Source: Clostridium oryzae
GTDB taxonomy: Bacteria; Bacillota; Clostridia; Clostridiales; Clostridiaceae
DNA: 64,000 bases
NCBI RefSeq assembly: GCF_002029235.1
Contig: NZ_MZGV01000001.1
Coordinates: forward strand, 186,001 to 250,000
Direction of reading: 5' to 3'
Both the position numbers and the translations under genes were made by a program. Each line of letters opens with the position of its first letter. The first letter of the stretch is position 1. This document shows, in pieces, positions 43,011 through 51,635 of this stretch. The notes beneath the pieces were generated by a model. That model had not been told where the DNA came from, searched no databases, and saw only the letters and a list, made by a program, of their open reading frames with translations.

Positions 43011-43223
43011 ATGAGTTATAACACGAAGAACTATACCGAACAAGGCGGAGAAAAAACTGTCATCGGCGGTGTTTTAGAAATTAAAGAGGGGGCCTCGGTT
43101 ACGGGGCTTCCTATAGCAGAAAACCAGGCAGACAGCATAGCCACCGATGTTGCTGGTTTAGTTGCGGACTTCAATTCCCTGCTTGCCAAATTAAAGGCAG
43201 CGGGGCTTATGGAGACTGACTAA
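43011..43223 (+). CDS. Head fiber-type protein
   Basis: 70 residues: QGGEKTVIGGVLEIKEGASV and GLPIAENQADSIATDVAGLV, with a C-terminal helix DFNSLLAKLKAAGLMETD. This is the short head-fibre-like (Phage_fiber_2) family found directly after the capsid gene in many Firmicutes phages. It probably decorates the head or trimerises. GGAGGTG seven bases ahead supports ATG 43011. Confidence 0.8.
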   Translation: MSYNTKNYTEQGGEKTVIGGVLEIKEGASVTGLPIAENQADSIATDVAGLVADFNSLLAKLKAAGLMETD

Positions 43224-43249
43224 GGTGGAATGTAAAGGAGGTTGGTGGT

Positions 43250-43570
43250 ATGGCAGTGGCAGATAATCTCTTGCCTAAAGTTAAAGCGAACTTAATTTTA
43301 GCACATGATCAGGATGATGCCCTCCTTATTGGATTTATCACTGCGGCAGTCTCCTATGCACAGAGCTATCAGCACGTTCCTGAAAACCATTATGAAACAC
43401 ATGCTATGCCTCCAACAACAGAACAAGCAGTGATCATGTTGTCGAGTCATTTCTATGAAAGTAGAGATGGCTCGACGGCAGGTTTCTTTGCTGATAGCGT
43501 ACAGGCGGGACAACAAGTATGGAATACAGTGAACTTGCTTTTACGACTTGATCGAGAGTGGGGTGTTTAG
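43250..43570 (+). CDS. Head-tail connector protein (gp6-like)
   Basis: 106 residues, helical, with the pattern of HK97 gp6 connectors: LLPKVKANLILAHDQDDALL, then FITAAVSYAQSYQHVPENHY, then TEQAVIMLSSHFYESRDGST. The final part is VNLLLRLDREWGV. It forms the ring under the portal. The next gene starts immediately after its stop. Confidence 0.88.
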   Translation: MAVADNLLPKVKANLILAHDQDDALLIGFITAAVSYAQSYQHVPENHYETHAMPPTTEQAVIMLSSHFYESRDGSTAGFFADSVQAGQQVWNTVNLLLRLDREWGV

Positions 43571-43571
43571 T

Positions 43572-43907
43572 GTGAGCTTTGGGAAGATGAACACCTTTAT
43601 CGATATCATTTACACGATACCCACAAAGGATAAGGAAGGCTTCGCCACAAAAGATGACAACATACTCGCAAGTGTACTTGCTTACAAGGAAGATCGGCAT
43701 GGCAGTGAGCGATGGACGAATATGGCATCATTTTCATCTGCAACTTCCCTATTCAGGTTTAGAAAAATCTTCGGACTTAAGGTGACGAATGAAATGGTTA
43801 TCGTCTGCGATGATGGCAGATATCAAATTTTAAGTGTTGAGGATGTAAGAAACCGAGGGATGTATGTCGAGGTTTTAGCCGAAAAGCTAGAACCAACTGT
43901 GAGGTGA
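43572..43907 (+). CDS. Phage head closure protein
   Basis: 111 residues with a GTG start at 43572, one base after the previous stop. The ribosome site is GAGAGTGGGG in the upstream gene. The body KMNTFIDIIYTIPTKDKEGF, then SVLAYKEDRHGSERWTNMAS and RYQILSVEDVRNRGMYVEVL matches SPP1 gp16/HK97 gp7-like closure proteins. The alternative start ATG 43587 would remove five residues. It seals the head after packaging. Confidence 0.87.
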   Translation: MSFGKMNTFIDIIYTIPTKDKEGFATKDDNILASVLAYKEDRHGSERWTNMASFSSATSLFRFRKIFGLKVTNEMVIVCDDGRYQILSVEDVRNRGMYVEVLAEKLEPTVR

Positions 43908-43912
43908 TGGAT

Positions 43913-44344
43913 ATGGCAAAAGCGAATATAAAGATGCCAGAAGAATTCCTTTTAAAGGTATCCCGATTAGCTGACCAGACCGATGTGATTCTTCCTAAGG
44001 TTTTGGAAGTTGGCGGTGAAGTGGTGCTGGATAAAGTCAAGGGAAATCTAAGTAAGGTGGTAGGCAAGGGCACGAAATATCCATCCAAAAGCACTGGCGA
44101 GTTGCTATCTTCATTAGGACTCTCGAGTGCAAAGCAGGATAGAAATGGTAACTTCAATGTAAAAGTTGGCTTTGCTGAGCCGCGATCTGATGGTGAGAGC
44201 AATGCTAAACTTGCCAGCATCATTGAATATGGCAAACATGGTCAGCCTGCAAAACCCTTCCTAAAGCCTGCGAGGAATTCATCTAGGAAACCTTGCATCA
44301 ACGCAATGGTCGCCAAGCTGGAGGAGGAGATCGAGAAGATATGA
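43913..44344 (+). CDS. HK97 gp10-like tail-completion protein
   Basis: 143 residues from ATG 43913, with GTGAGGTG ahead. Motifs are ADQTDVILPKVLEVGGEVVL, KGTKYPSKSTGELLSSLGLS and IEYGKHGQPAKPFLKPARNS, the conserved ending of the HK97-gp10 family. It joins the tail tube to the connector. The stop overlaps the next ATG (ATGA). Confidence 0.9.
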   Translation: MAKANIKMPEEFLLKVSRLADQTDVILPKVLEVGGEVVLDKVKGNLSKVVGKGTKYPSKSTGELLSSLGLSSAKQDRNGNFNVKVGFAEPRSDGESNAKLASIIEYGKHGQPAKPFLKPARNSSRKPCINAMVAKLEEEIEKI

Positions 44345-44682
44345 ATATTTTAGAGGAATTGAATACCCTTGTTTCCACTATATTGCTCCCCGTGGAAACT
44401 GGGGTTTTTTCAGGTTTGGCACCAGATGAGTATGTCGTGATTCTCCCTCTTTCGGATATTTTTGAAGTTCATGCGGATAACCGTCCAGGCTTTGATGTGC
44501 AGGAAGCGAGGATATCACTGTTCTCAAAAAATAACTACCTAGAGCGGAAAAGACAGCTCACAACGGCTTTAATAAATGCAGATTTTACTGTGACCGAACG
44601 AAGATATATCGGTCACGAGGATGATACTGGATATCATCATTATGCCATCGATGTGGCAAAAAACTATAGATTGGAGGAATAA
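44341..44682 (+). CDS. Tail terminator protein
   Basis: 113 residues starting at ATG 44341, overlapping the stop of the previous gene. The composition and order (NILEELNTLVSTILLPVETG, then SRISLFSKN-like EARISLFSKNNYLERKRQLT, then YHHYAIDVAKNY) match the tail terminator/minor tail family in the same position in HK97-like phages. It caps the tail tube. The assignment rests partly on gene position. Confidence 0.82.
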   Translation: MNILEELNTLVSTILLPVETGVFSGLAPDEYVVILPLSDIFEVHADNRPGFDVQEARISLFSKNNYLERKRQLTTALINADFTVTERRYIGHEDDTGYHHYAIDVAKNYRLEE

Positions 44683-44685
44683 CAC

Positions 44686-45276
44686 ATGGCAACGATCGGT
44701 CTTGATAGACTGTACTATTCAAAAATAACCGAGGACACTAACGGTGAGGAAACTTATGCCCAACCTTCTGTACTTGCAAAAGCCATCACTGCTGAACTCT
44801 CGGTAGAACTGGTGGAAGCAATTCTGTATGCTGACGACGGAGCGGCTGAGGTTGTGAAAGATTTTAACAGTGGTACTCTCACTCTCGGTGTAGACGACAT
44901 TGGTCCGACAGTCGCAGCGGATTTAACTGGTGCTTCTACAGATGATAACGGAGTATTAATCTCAGCCAGTGAAAACGTGGGTACACCCGTTGCAGTTGGG
45001 TTTCGTGCGCAAAGGGCTAATGGAACATACCGCTATTTTTGGTTGTATCGCGTTAAGTTTGGACTACCAGCAACCAACTTGCAGACAAAGGCTGATTCCA
45101 TTACCTTTTCTACACCCACCATTGAGGGAACCGTTATGCGTAGAAATAAGCTGGATGGATTGGGCAAGCACCCATGGAAAGCGGAAGTTACAGAAGGTGA
45201 TCCTGGTGTTTCATCGACCACCATAACAGGTTGGTTCACAGAGGTCTATGAACCTGTATATACACCTGAACCATAG
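44686..45276 (+). CDS. Major tail tube protein
   Basis: 196 residues: IGLDRLYYSKITEDTNGEET, AVGFRAQRANGTYRYFWLYRVKF (position about 106-128) and TFSTPTIEGTVMRRNKLDG. These are the conserved features of the TP901/phi13-type major tail protein (phage tail tube, beta-sandwich). It polymerises around the tape measure. A good GGAGG lies ahead of ATG 44686. Confidence 0.92.
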   Translation: MATIGLDRLYYSKITEDTNGEETYAQPSVLAKAITAELSVELVEAILYADDGAAEVVKDFNSGTLTLGVDDIGPTVAADLTGASTDDNGVLISASENVGTPVAVGFRAQRANGTYRYFWLYRVKFGLPATNLQTKADSITFSTPTIEGTVMRRNKLDGLGKHPWKAEVTEGDPGVSSTTITGWFTEVYEPVYTPEP

Positions 45277-45287
45277 GAGGAGAAATA

Positions 45288-45674
45288 ATGGATAAGGATA
45301 GAAGTGCCTCAATCAACATAGGTGACAAAGAGTATGAACTGGTTTTAACTACACGTGCAACAAAGGCCATTGCGGGTCGTTACGGTGGTCTTGAAAACCT
45401 TGGAGAAAAGCTGATGAAATCAGAAAACTTCGAGATGGCACTGGACGAGATTGTTTGGCTAATTACATTGCTTGCAAACCAGTCCATTTTGATTCGTAAT
45501 CTTAAGAATAAGAACGCACCAGAAGAATTGCTTACAGAGGAAGAAGTGGAGCTTCTTACTTCACCGCTTGACTTAGCGGCATATAAAACTGCAATTACCG
45601 AGGCAATGTTCAAAGGTACAAAGAGAAATGTGGAAAGTGAGGAGGAAACTCCAAAAAACGTGGAAGTCGGGTAA
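45288..45674 (+). CDS. Tail assembly chaperone, short form (gpG-like)
   Basis: 128 residues: SASINIGDKEYELVLTTRAT, KAIAGRYGGLENLGEKLMKS and AYKTAITEAMFKGTKRNVES. It is a helical chaperone that binds the tape measure protein. Near the end codons CCA AAA AAC hold the heptamer A AAA AAC, so part of the ribosomes shift back one base and make the longer form. Confidence 0.9.
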   Translation: MDKDRSASINIGDKEYELVLTTRATKAIAGRYGGLENLGEKLMKSENFEMALDEIVWLITLLANQSILIRNLKNKNAPEELLTEEEVELLTSPLDLAAYKTAITEAMFKGTKRNVESEEETPKNVEVG

Positions 45675-45862
45675 CGGACGCTGAGGTCTTTACCCGGCTT
45701 CTTTATTATGGAACAGTCCAGATGGGCATGGAGGCAGAGGAATTCTGGCTTCTGCCAATTGGACTGTTTTTTGATTTATGGGCTTGCCATAAGCAGTGGC
45801 ATGGCATTGAAAAGCCAAAGAAAACTCAGACCATTGACGATATTATCCCACTAGGCATATAG
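45288..45862 (+). CDS. Tail assembly chaperone, -1 frameshift product (gpGT-like)
   Basis: About 191 residues, made by a -1 shift at 45653-45659. The second frame continues GSRVTDAEVFTRLLYYGTVQ, then MGMEAEEFWLLPIGLFFDLW and HGIEKPKKTQTIDDIIP, ending at TAG 45860-45862. The T portion resembles the second chaperone ORF of similar phages. It has no start of its own, which supports the shift. Both forms are needed in fixed ratio for tail assembly. Confidence 0.9.
45653..45659 (+). promoter_or_regulatory. Programmed -1 ribosomal frameshift site
   Basis: A AAA AAC in frame (last base of CCA, then AAA, AAC), the strongest canonical slippery heptamer. The zero-frame stop follows 13 bases later. A shift to AAA AAA then CGT continues the T open frame of 67 more codons. 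Confidence 0.9.
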
Positions 45863-45876
45863 GAGGAGGTGAAGGG

Positions 45877-48297
45877 ATGGCGGATAATTTTGGATTAAAA
45901 ATAGGTGTCGAGGGTGAGCGAGAATTTAAGAAGGCACTCTCCGAAATCAATCAATCATTTAAGGTACTAGGTAGTGAAATGGCCCTTGTAACCAGTCAAT
46001 TTGATAAAAACGATAAATCCATTCAATCGATTACGGCTCGAAATGCCGTTTTAAATAAAGAAATTGACGCACAGAAAGAAAAGATTTCTACCCTTAAGGC
46101 TGCCCTTGATAATGCCTCCTCCTCTTTCGGTGAAAATGACCGTCGTACCCAAAACTGGCAGATACAATTAAATAGGGCTCAGGCAGAACTGAACCTTATG
46201 GAACGTGAACTTGAGGAGTCTACAATTGAAGCGGATAATCTCGGTGAAGAGTTAGAGGATTCAGGTAAAAGTGCAGAGGATGCTGGTGGCAGGTTTGAAA
46301 AGCTTGGCGGTGTACTCAAGGGAATTGGTGTGGCGATGGGTGCGGTTGCCGTTGCCGCTGGAGCCGCGGCTATTAAGTTAGGTAAAGAGGTAGTTACTCA
46401 GTTCGGAGAATTAGAACAAAACCTAGGTGGATCGGAGGCGGTTTTTGGAGCATATGCTGCATCGATTCAGAAAACTGGTGAGGAAGCCTATAAAAATCTA
46501 GGTGTTTCCCAAAGTGAGTACCTTGCAACTGCCAACAAAATGGGCGCGTTATTCCAAGGTTCTGGTATACAGCAACAGAGAAGTCTTGAGCTAACTGAAA
46601 AGGCCATGCAACGTGCGGCAGACATGGCATCTGTTATGGGTATTGATATGTCCTCGGCATTGGAGGCAGTCACTGGGGCGGCAAAGGGTAACTTTGATAT
46701 GATGGATAACTTAGGTGTTGCGATGAACGCTACAAACATCGAAGCCTATGCTCTCGCAAAGGGTCTGGATTTCACTTGGAATACTGCAACACAAGCGGAA
46801 AAAGCCGAAGTAGCAATGCAAATGTTCTTTGAGAACACAGAGCAGTATGCAGGTAACTTTGCAAAAGAATCAACCGAGACAATCTCCGGTTCTATTGGGT
46901 TACTACAGGCCGCACTTGGTTCATTTACAGCTGGACTCGGTAATGCCAATGCTGATATGACGAATCTGACTGAGAATCTTGTGGAGGCTTTCGAGGCAGT
47001 TGTAACTAATATCGTACCGGTCTTGGAAAATATCGTAGCCGCCTTACCAACAGCGACGGGCGCAATATTAGCAGCGGTTGCAGACTTGCTTCCAATGCTT
47101 CTTGAATTGGTTACAAATATTTTCACGCAAGTACTGGAAACAATTTTGAGCCTTTTACCCGAACTTATTCCAGCTGCGGTAAGTGCTCTAATGACGATTG
47201 TCGGTGCATTAATTGATAACCTTCCACTGCTGATAAATGCAGCAATCGAACTAGTAACAGCACTTGTGGATGGGATCGGAATAGCGTTACCACAACTCAT
47301 CCCTGCCGCGGTTTCTGCTGTAATGCAGATTGTCCAAGGATTGATGGATAACCTACCACTCATTTTAGATGCCGCTTTGCAGTTGATTATAGGATTAGCA
47401 CAGGGATTGGTAGATGCCATACCTCAGCTTACTTCTGCCTTACCTGTCATCATCAAAGCAATAGTGGATTTTATCATTAAATCTATTCCGCAGATTATTG
47501 AAGCGGGTATTCAATTATTGACCTCACTGGTTACAGCTTTGCCTACCATTATTACAGCAGTTGTGGAAGCAATTCCGCAAATTATCGATAGTATCATCAG
47601 TGCTGTTATTGGGTCGATTCCTTTGATTATTGATGCAGGTATCCGGCTTCTAATATCACTCATTCGGGCATTGCCACAGATTATTACTACTGTTGTAGGT
47701 GCTATTCCCAAGATTGTTAGCTCACTGGTGAATGCCATTATTGGTAACATCGATAAGATTATCTTAGCGGGTGTACAACTGTTTGTGGCACTGATTGCAA
47801 ATCTACCGAGGATAATCGTGGAGATCATTAAAGCCGTACCGCAGATTATCTCTGGACTGGTTAGGGCATTTACTGGCTATATCGGTCAAATGGCACAAGT
47901 GGGCGGCAATTTGATTAAAGGTTTGTGGAAGGGTATTTCAGACGCAGGGGCTTGGCTATGGAATAAAATCTCTGGATTTTTCGGTAATGTGGTATCGAAG
48001 ATTAAGAACTTCTTTGGTATCAAATCCCCCTCTGCTCTGTTTGCTGGAATTGGTCACAACATGGGTGAAGGTATCGGTGTAGGTTTTGAGGATGCAATGA
48101 CAGCAGTCTCGAAGGATATGCAAAATGCAGTACCAACGACCTTTGATTTTAATTACAGAGGTGTATCTGGACAAGGCAATGCCAGGGGTTCAAGTATCAC
48201 TCAAAATATTTCAGTTGTGACACCTAAAGCTCTATCAGAAAAAGAACTAGCACGGGAGTTTAAGAATCTATCCCGTAAACTGGCACTTGAATTGTAA
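45877..48297 (+). CDS. Tail tape measure protein
   Basis: 806 residues. The N-terminal 140 residues are a coiled coil with ALVTSQFDKNDKSIQSI and LNRAQAELNLMERELEESTI. The membrane-active part with GVAMGAVAVAAGAAAIKLGK follows, then the phage_tail_2 region QSEYLATANKMGALFQGSGI. From about 380 to 690 it is a run of amphipathic helical repeats such as LPTIITAVVEAIPQIIDSII with AIPQII repeated. The end GDAGAWLWNKISGFF-like and FGIKSPSALFAGIGHNMGEG is standard. Length 806 would predict a tail of about 120 nm at 1.5 A per residue (rough). Confidence 0.95.
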   Translation: MADNFGLKIGVEGEREFKKALSEINQSFKVLGSEMALVTSQFDKNDKSIQSITARNAVLNKEIDAQKEKISTLKAALDNASSSFGENDRRTQNWQIQLNRAQAELNLMERELEESTIEADNLGEELEDSGKSAEDAGGRFEKLGGVLKGIGVAMGAVAVAAGAAAIKLGKEVVTQFGELEQNLGGSEAVFGAYAASIQKTGEEAYKNLGVSQSEYLATANKMGALFQGSGIQQQRSLELTEKAMQRAADMASVMGIDMSSALEAVTGAAKGNFDMMDNLGVAMNATNIEAYALAKGLDFTWNTATQAEKAEVAMQMFFENTEQYAGNFAKESTETISGSIGLLQAALGSFTAGLGNANADMTNLTENLVEAFEAVVTNIVPVLENIVAALPTATGAILAAVADLLPMLLELVTNIFTQVLETILSLLPELIPAAVSALMTIVGALIDNLPLLINAAIELVTALVDGIGIALPQLIPAAVSAVMQIVQGLMDNLPLILDAALQLIIGLAQGLVDAIPQLTSALPVIIKAIVDFIIKSIPQIIEAGIQLLTSLVTALPTIITAVVEAIPQIIDSIISAVIGSIPLIIDAGIRLLISLIRALPQIITTVVGAIPKIVSSLVNAIIGNIDKIILAGVQLFVALIANLPRIIVEIIKAVPQIISGLVRAFTGYIGQMAQVGGNLIKGLWKGISDAGAWLWNKISGFFGNVVSKIKNFFGIKSPSALFAGIGHNMGEGIGVGFEDAMTAVSKDMQNAVPTTFDFNYRGVSGQGNARGSSITQNISVVTPKALSEKELAREFKNLSRKLALEL

Positions 48298-48310
48298 AGG
48301 AGGTACGGAA

Positions 48311-49162
48311 ATGGAGCTAACATACACCAATAGAGACGGAGAGAGCATTACGCTTAAGCAAAGCCGACCGTACTTTCTTACAAAGATAGATGGTACTGGC
48401 AACATCCGTCAAACTGTCAACACTTTCAAGGCGCCAGACCAAGATGGCGCTTTTTATATTTCCTCCACACTAGATATGCGAAACATAACGATTGAGGGTA
48501 CGGTTGTTGCTGATACTCCCGATGAAGCTTATAAAAGGAGACAACGCTTCCTTCAAATATTCAGTCCCAAGCTATTAGGGACTCTTCAATACCGTGACCG
48601 ACAGATATCCTGTGTGGTGGAGGAGGCAGGTTTTAGTGTTTCTAATCGGCAACGAATACCAAACTTCTTTGTCAGTCTACTCTGTCCATCCCCTTTCTTT
48701 GAGACATTAGATGAGGTACGAGAGGAACTGGCATCATGGATACCGCTATTTGAGTTTGAGTTGGAAATTCCAATGACTGGGATGGAGTTCGGAATGCGTC
48801 AACCTAGCCAAATCATTACAGTGGAAAATATCGGGGATGTATCTTGTGGATGTGAGATTGTATTCCGAGCCTTAGGTACTGTGTCGAACCCTGAACTATT
48901 AAACATAGACACGGGAGAATATATCCGACTTCTCACTACAATGAGCGCTGGGGATGAACTTCGTGTATATACCCACTTCGCTGGTAAGCGTGTGGTCCAG
49001 ATTGATGGGTCAACGATTACAAATGCTTTTTCACTGTTGGATACCAATTCGGTGTTCTTTCAACTCGCGGCAGGTCTTAATACACTGCGATACGATGCTT
49101 CAGTCAATATGGAACTGTTAGAGGTTAGTATTTACTTTCGTCCGCAGTTTCTGGGGGTGTAA
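48311..49162 (+). CDS. Distal tail protein (Dit)
   Basis: 283 residues from ATG 48311, behind AAAGGAGG. Family features are YTNRDGESITLKQSRPYFLT, FKAPDQDGAFYISSTLDMRN, RRQRFLQIFSPKLLGTLQYR and SNPELLNIDTGEYIRLLTTM. This is the Siphovirus-type Dit (phage tail family, SPP1 gp19-like) that forms the hub joining the tube to the baseplate. Confidence 0.9.
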   Translation: MELTYTNRDGESITLKQSRPYFLTKIDGTGNIRQTVNTFKAPDQDGAFYISSTLDMRNITIEGTVVADTPDEAYKRRQRFLQIFSPKLLGTLQYRDRQISCVVEEAGFSVSNRQRIPNFFVSLLCPSPFFETLDEVREELASWIPLFEFELEIPMTGMEFGMRQPSQIITVENIGDVSCGCEIVFRALGTVSNPELLNIDTGEYIRLLTTMSAGDELRVYTHFAGKRVVQIDGSTITNAFSLLDTNSVFFQLAAGLNTLRYDASVNMELLEVSIYFRPQFLGV

Positions 49163-49164
49163 AG

Positions 49165-51102
49165 ATGGAACTGTATATCTACAATTCAAACCGAGAGCTT
49201 GTGGGCATTGTGGAGTCCTTCGAGTACTTACGCTGGACGAGACGCTATTCTCAGTGTGGCTCATTTGAGTTAAAGGCAATTGCAACTACGGAAAATACAG
49301 AACTATTAAAGGAAGGAAATATCATCTGGAAAAATGATGATGAGGAAGCGGGGATCATCGAACATCTAGAACTTTCTCAAACCGAGCATGAAATTATTAC
49401 TGCAAGTGGACGTTTTACAACTTCTTTTCTCTCCCGCCGCATTGTTTGGCAAACGGAGAAATTGTCTGGTGACATTTCTGCCTGTGTGGAGCAACTGATA
49501 AACAACAATCTTATCAATCCTTCTGATACAGCAAGGAAGATTTCGAACCTATCCTTTTCTGCTCCAAACTTAAATGTTCCTATTAGCACACAGGTATCGT
49601 ATCGAAATTTAATGGATGCCGTGACGGGACTATGTGTTGCTTCGGATATTGGCATTAAGACCGTATTCACTCCTGCGACAGGGGTTTTTACTGTGGCATT
49701 GTATAGAGGAACGGAATCACAAGCGGTTTTTTCTAAGGAATTTGAAAACCTTACGGAACAGATTTACACAATAAGTGCTGGAGATTATGCCAACACCGCT
49801 CTCGTTGGTGGTGAAGGAGAAGGTACAGATCGAACCTTTGTTGCGATTACAAGTGGCTCAGGTGAGACAAGACACGAAATTTTTGTGGATGCTAAGGATT
49901 TGCGAGAGGAAGACTTTGGCTCTGATTACATTGATACACTGATCTTTCGGGGGCAAAGTAAGCTGAGTGAGCAAGCCATACGCTATTCATTTGATACATC
50001 GGTCAATCCACACGGCAATTTGACATATAAAACAGATTTTGATCTTGGTCAGACCGTCAAAGTTATTTCCAAAGCGTGGGGTGTATCCATGACGACACGT
50101 ATCACCGAAGTCGAAGAAACTTATGACGCAGATGGCCAGAGCATTAGTGTAGTGTTCGGAAAATCTGAGTTGACAATCGCACAAAAAATTCGCTCCGACT
50201 TGAGTGAAGTTAAAACAGCAATAATGGCACCAACTGGCATATCCGAAATTGCACAGGCTTTAGGAACTGTGGAGGAAACGCTGGAAACTGTAGAGGAAAC
50301 CTTGGGAGACTTGACGGAGGTAGATTCAGAGATTCAAGGAGACAACGTTGCATCTACTATCAACAATCTGTATGGAAAACTGCCTGCACTCGAAATTAAT
50401 GTTGGCGGAGGTACTGTGTCGATTGGTCAATATGCGTTGCACCAGATGAACCCTGGAGATGCCTTTTATTTCACCTCATGGAGCGGCAATAAGTTTAGTG
50501 ACCAGCCAAATGACGACGGTCATGTCTTTTTAGTAAAGCATAACGGGGATAACACGGGGAATGGCTTTCAAAGGGCAATGGGTTTCTTTATTTCTCGTAA
50601 TACCATGACATTTTATGTGATTTCTATTTTCGTATTTAACAATCCTTCTGGTCAAGCAAACTGGCTTAATATCAATAATGAACCTGTCACTACTTCAAGG
50701 ATTGCCAATGGAGCAGTCACCGGTTTGAAAATGGCAGGCCGAACAATTACAGCTGCCAAAATGGTATCCTCCTTTAGCGACTACTCAACTACAGAACAAA
50801 ACACAGGGCGGTTATGGATAGATGGCAAGACGATTTATCGTAAAGAGATAAATCTCGGTTCGCTTACGGATACAACACCAAAACATGTACCTCATGGTAT
50901 AGCAAACCTAAGCACTGTTGTCAGTTTATCCGGTTTTGTCACGAATGGGAATATTTTCTTACCACTACCTCTTGCTCGGTATAACAACTTCGCATCGCAA
51001 ATTGGACTCTTCGTGAATATGACCGACATTGTTGTCGAACCAGGAAATGATAGAACAGCATATACAGGCTATGTAGTTATAGAGTACACAAAAACAGCTT
51101 AG
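49165..51102 (+). CDS. Tail-associated structural protein (Tal-like, Gp37-like)
   Basis: 645 residues. The N-terminal half resembles the ReqiPepy6 Gp37-like/Tal hub: VGIVESFEYLRWTRRYSQCG, then SFLSRRIVWQTEKLSGDISA, then QAVFSKEFENLTEQIYTISA and NTALVGGEGEGTDRTFVAI. After residue 370 comes a short coiled-coil (VEETLETVEETLGDLTEV), then a strand-rich, Asn/Thr/Gly-rich tail (VNATGG-like and TGLKMAGRTITAAKMVSSF). The C-terminal domain resembles phage tail tip or fibre domains and may bind the host surface. No separate peptidase active site was seen. Confidence 0.83.
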   Translation: MELYIYNSNRELVGIVESFEYLRWTRRYSQCGSFELKAIATTENTELLKEGNIIWKNDDEEAGIIEHLELSQTEHEIITASGRFTTSFLSRRIVWQTEKLSGDISACVEQLINNNLINPSDTARKISNLSFSAPNLNVPISTQVSYRNLMDAVTGLCVASDIGIKTVFTPATGVFTVALYRGTESQAVFSKEFENLTEQIYTISAGDYANTALVGGEGEGTDRTFVAITSGSGETRHEIFVDAKDLREEDFGSDYIDTLIFRGQSKLSEQAIRYSFDTSVNPHGNLTYKTDFDLGQTVKVISKAWGVSMTTRITEVEETYDADGQSISVVFGKSELTIAQKIRSDLSEVKTAIMAPTGISEIAQALGTVEETLETVEETLGDLTEVDSEIQGDNVASTINNLYGKLPALEINVGGGTVSIGQYALHQMNPGDAFYFTSWSGNKFSDQPNDDGHVFLVKHNGDNTGNGFQRAMGFFISRNTMTFYVISIFVFNNPSGQANWLNINNEPVTTSRIANGAVTGLKMAGRTITAAKMVSSFSDYSTTEQNTGRLWIDGKTIYRKEINLGSLTDTTPKHVPHGIANLSTVVSLSGFVTNGNIFLPLPLARYNNFASQIGLFVNMTDIVVEPGNDRTAYTGYVVIEYTKTA

Positions 51103-51118
51103 AAGGAGGGAATAATTA

Positions 51119-51622
51119 ATGGAGAAAAGTGGTTTTTTCAACTCATCCGATGGAGATAGAGTTTATGATGCAACGGACTTTGCTGCCTATTTTGGAAGCC
51201 TTGTCTCGAACGGTGTATTTTATGCCATACCAACAAACCTTCTGGTTTCTCCTGGGATTGGGTTGGCAGTCAGCATAGCATCGGGCAGTGCATGGATTAA
51301 TGGTTATCGATATGAAAATACGAATCTTTTAAATAAACCTCTTGCTACAGCAGACGGAAGCAATCCTCGCATAGACAGGGTTGTGGTTCGGTTAAGTCAA
51401 ATTACGAGAAACATTCAGATTGCCATTGTCACGGGTACTCCCACAGTATCACCCGTAGCCCCAGAGTTGACAAGAACAAGCGATGTCTATGAACTTGGCA
51501 TTGCTGATGTTCTAGTACCTTCGGCTGCTACCTCAATTTCAGCAAATAACATTATAGATACACGATTAAATACTAGTCTTTGCGGATTGGTAAACTCGCT
51601 AGTTTCGGCTGTTTATGAATAG
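51119..51622 (+). CDS. Phage baseplate or tail structural protein
   Basis: 167 residues: FFNSSDGDRVYDATDFAAYF and GSLVSNGVFYAIPTNLLVSP, the N-terminal pattern of receptor-binding/upper baseplate proteins. It continues with IASGSAWINGYRYENTNLLN and the RIDRVVVRLSQITRN repeat of lower fibre parts. It is short, so may be an adaptor. Position after Tal and before the FN3 protein supports a tail tip role. Confidence 0.75.
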   Translation: MEKSGFFNSSDGDRVYDATDFAAYFGSLVSNGVFYAIPTNLLVSPGIGLAVSIASGSAWINGYRYENTNLLNKPLATADGSNPRIDRVVVRLSQITRNIQIAIVTGTPTVSPVAPELTRTSDVYELGIADVLVPSAATSISANNIIDTRLNTSLCGLVNSLVSAVYE

Positions 51623-51635
51623 GAGGTGAATGTAA

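Noticed and set aside
46746..47420. A 224-codon open frame on the minus strand within the tape measure gene
   Set aside because: It is the antisense image of the hydrophobic repeats of the tape measure gene (Ala/Ser/Ile-rich), with no ribosome site and no known motif.
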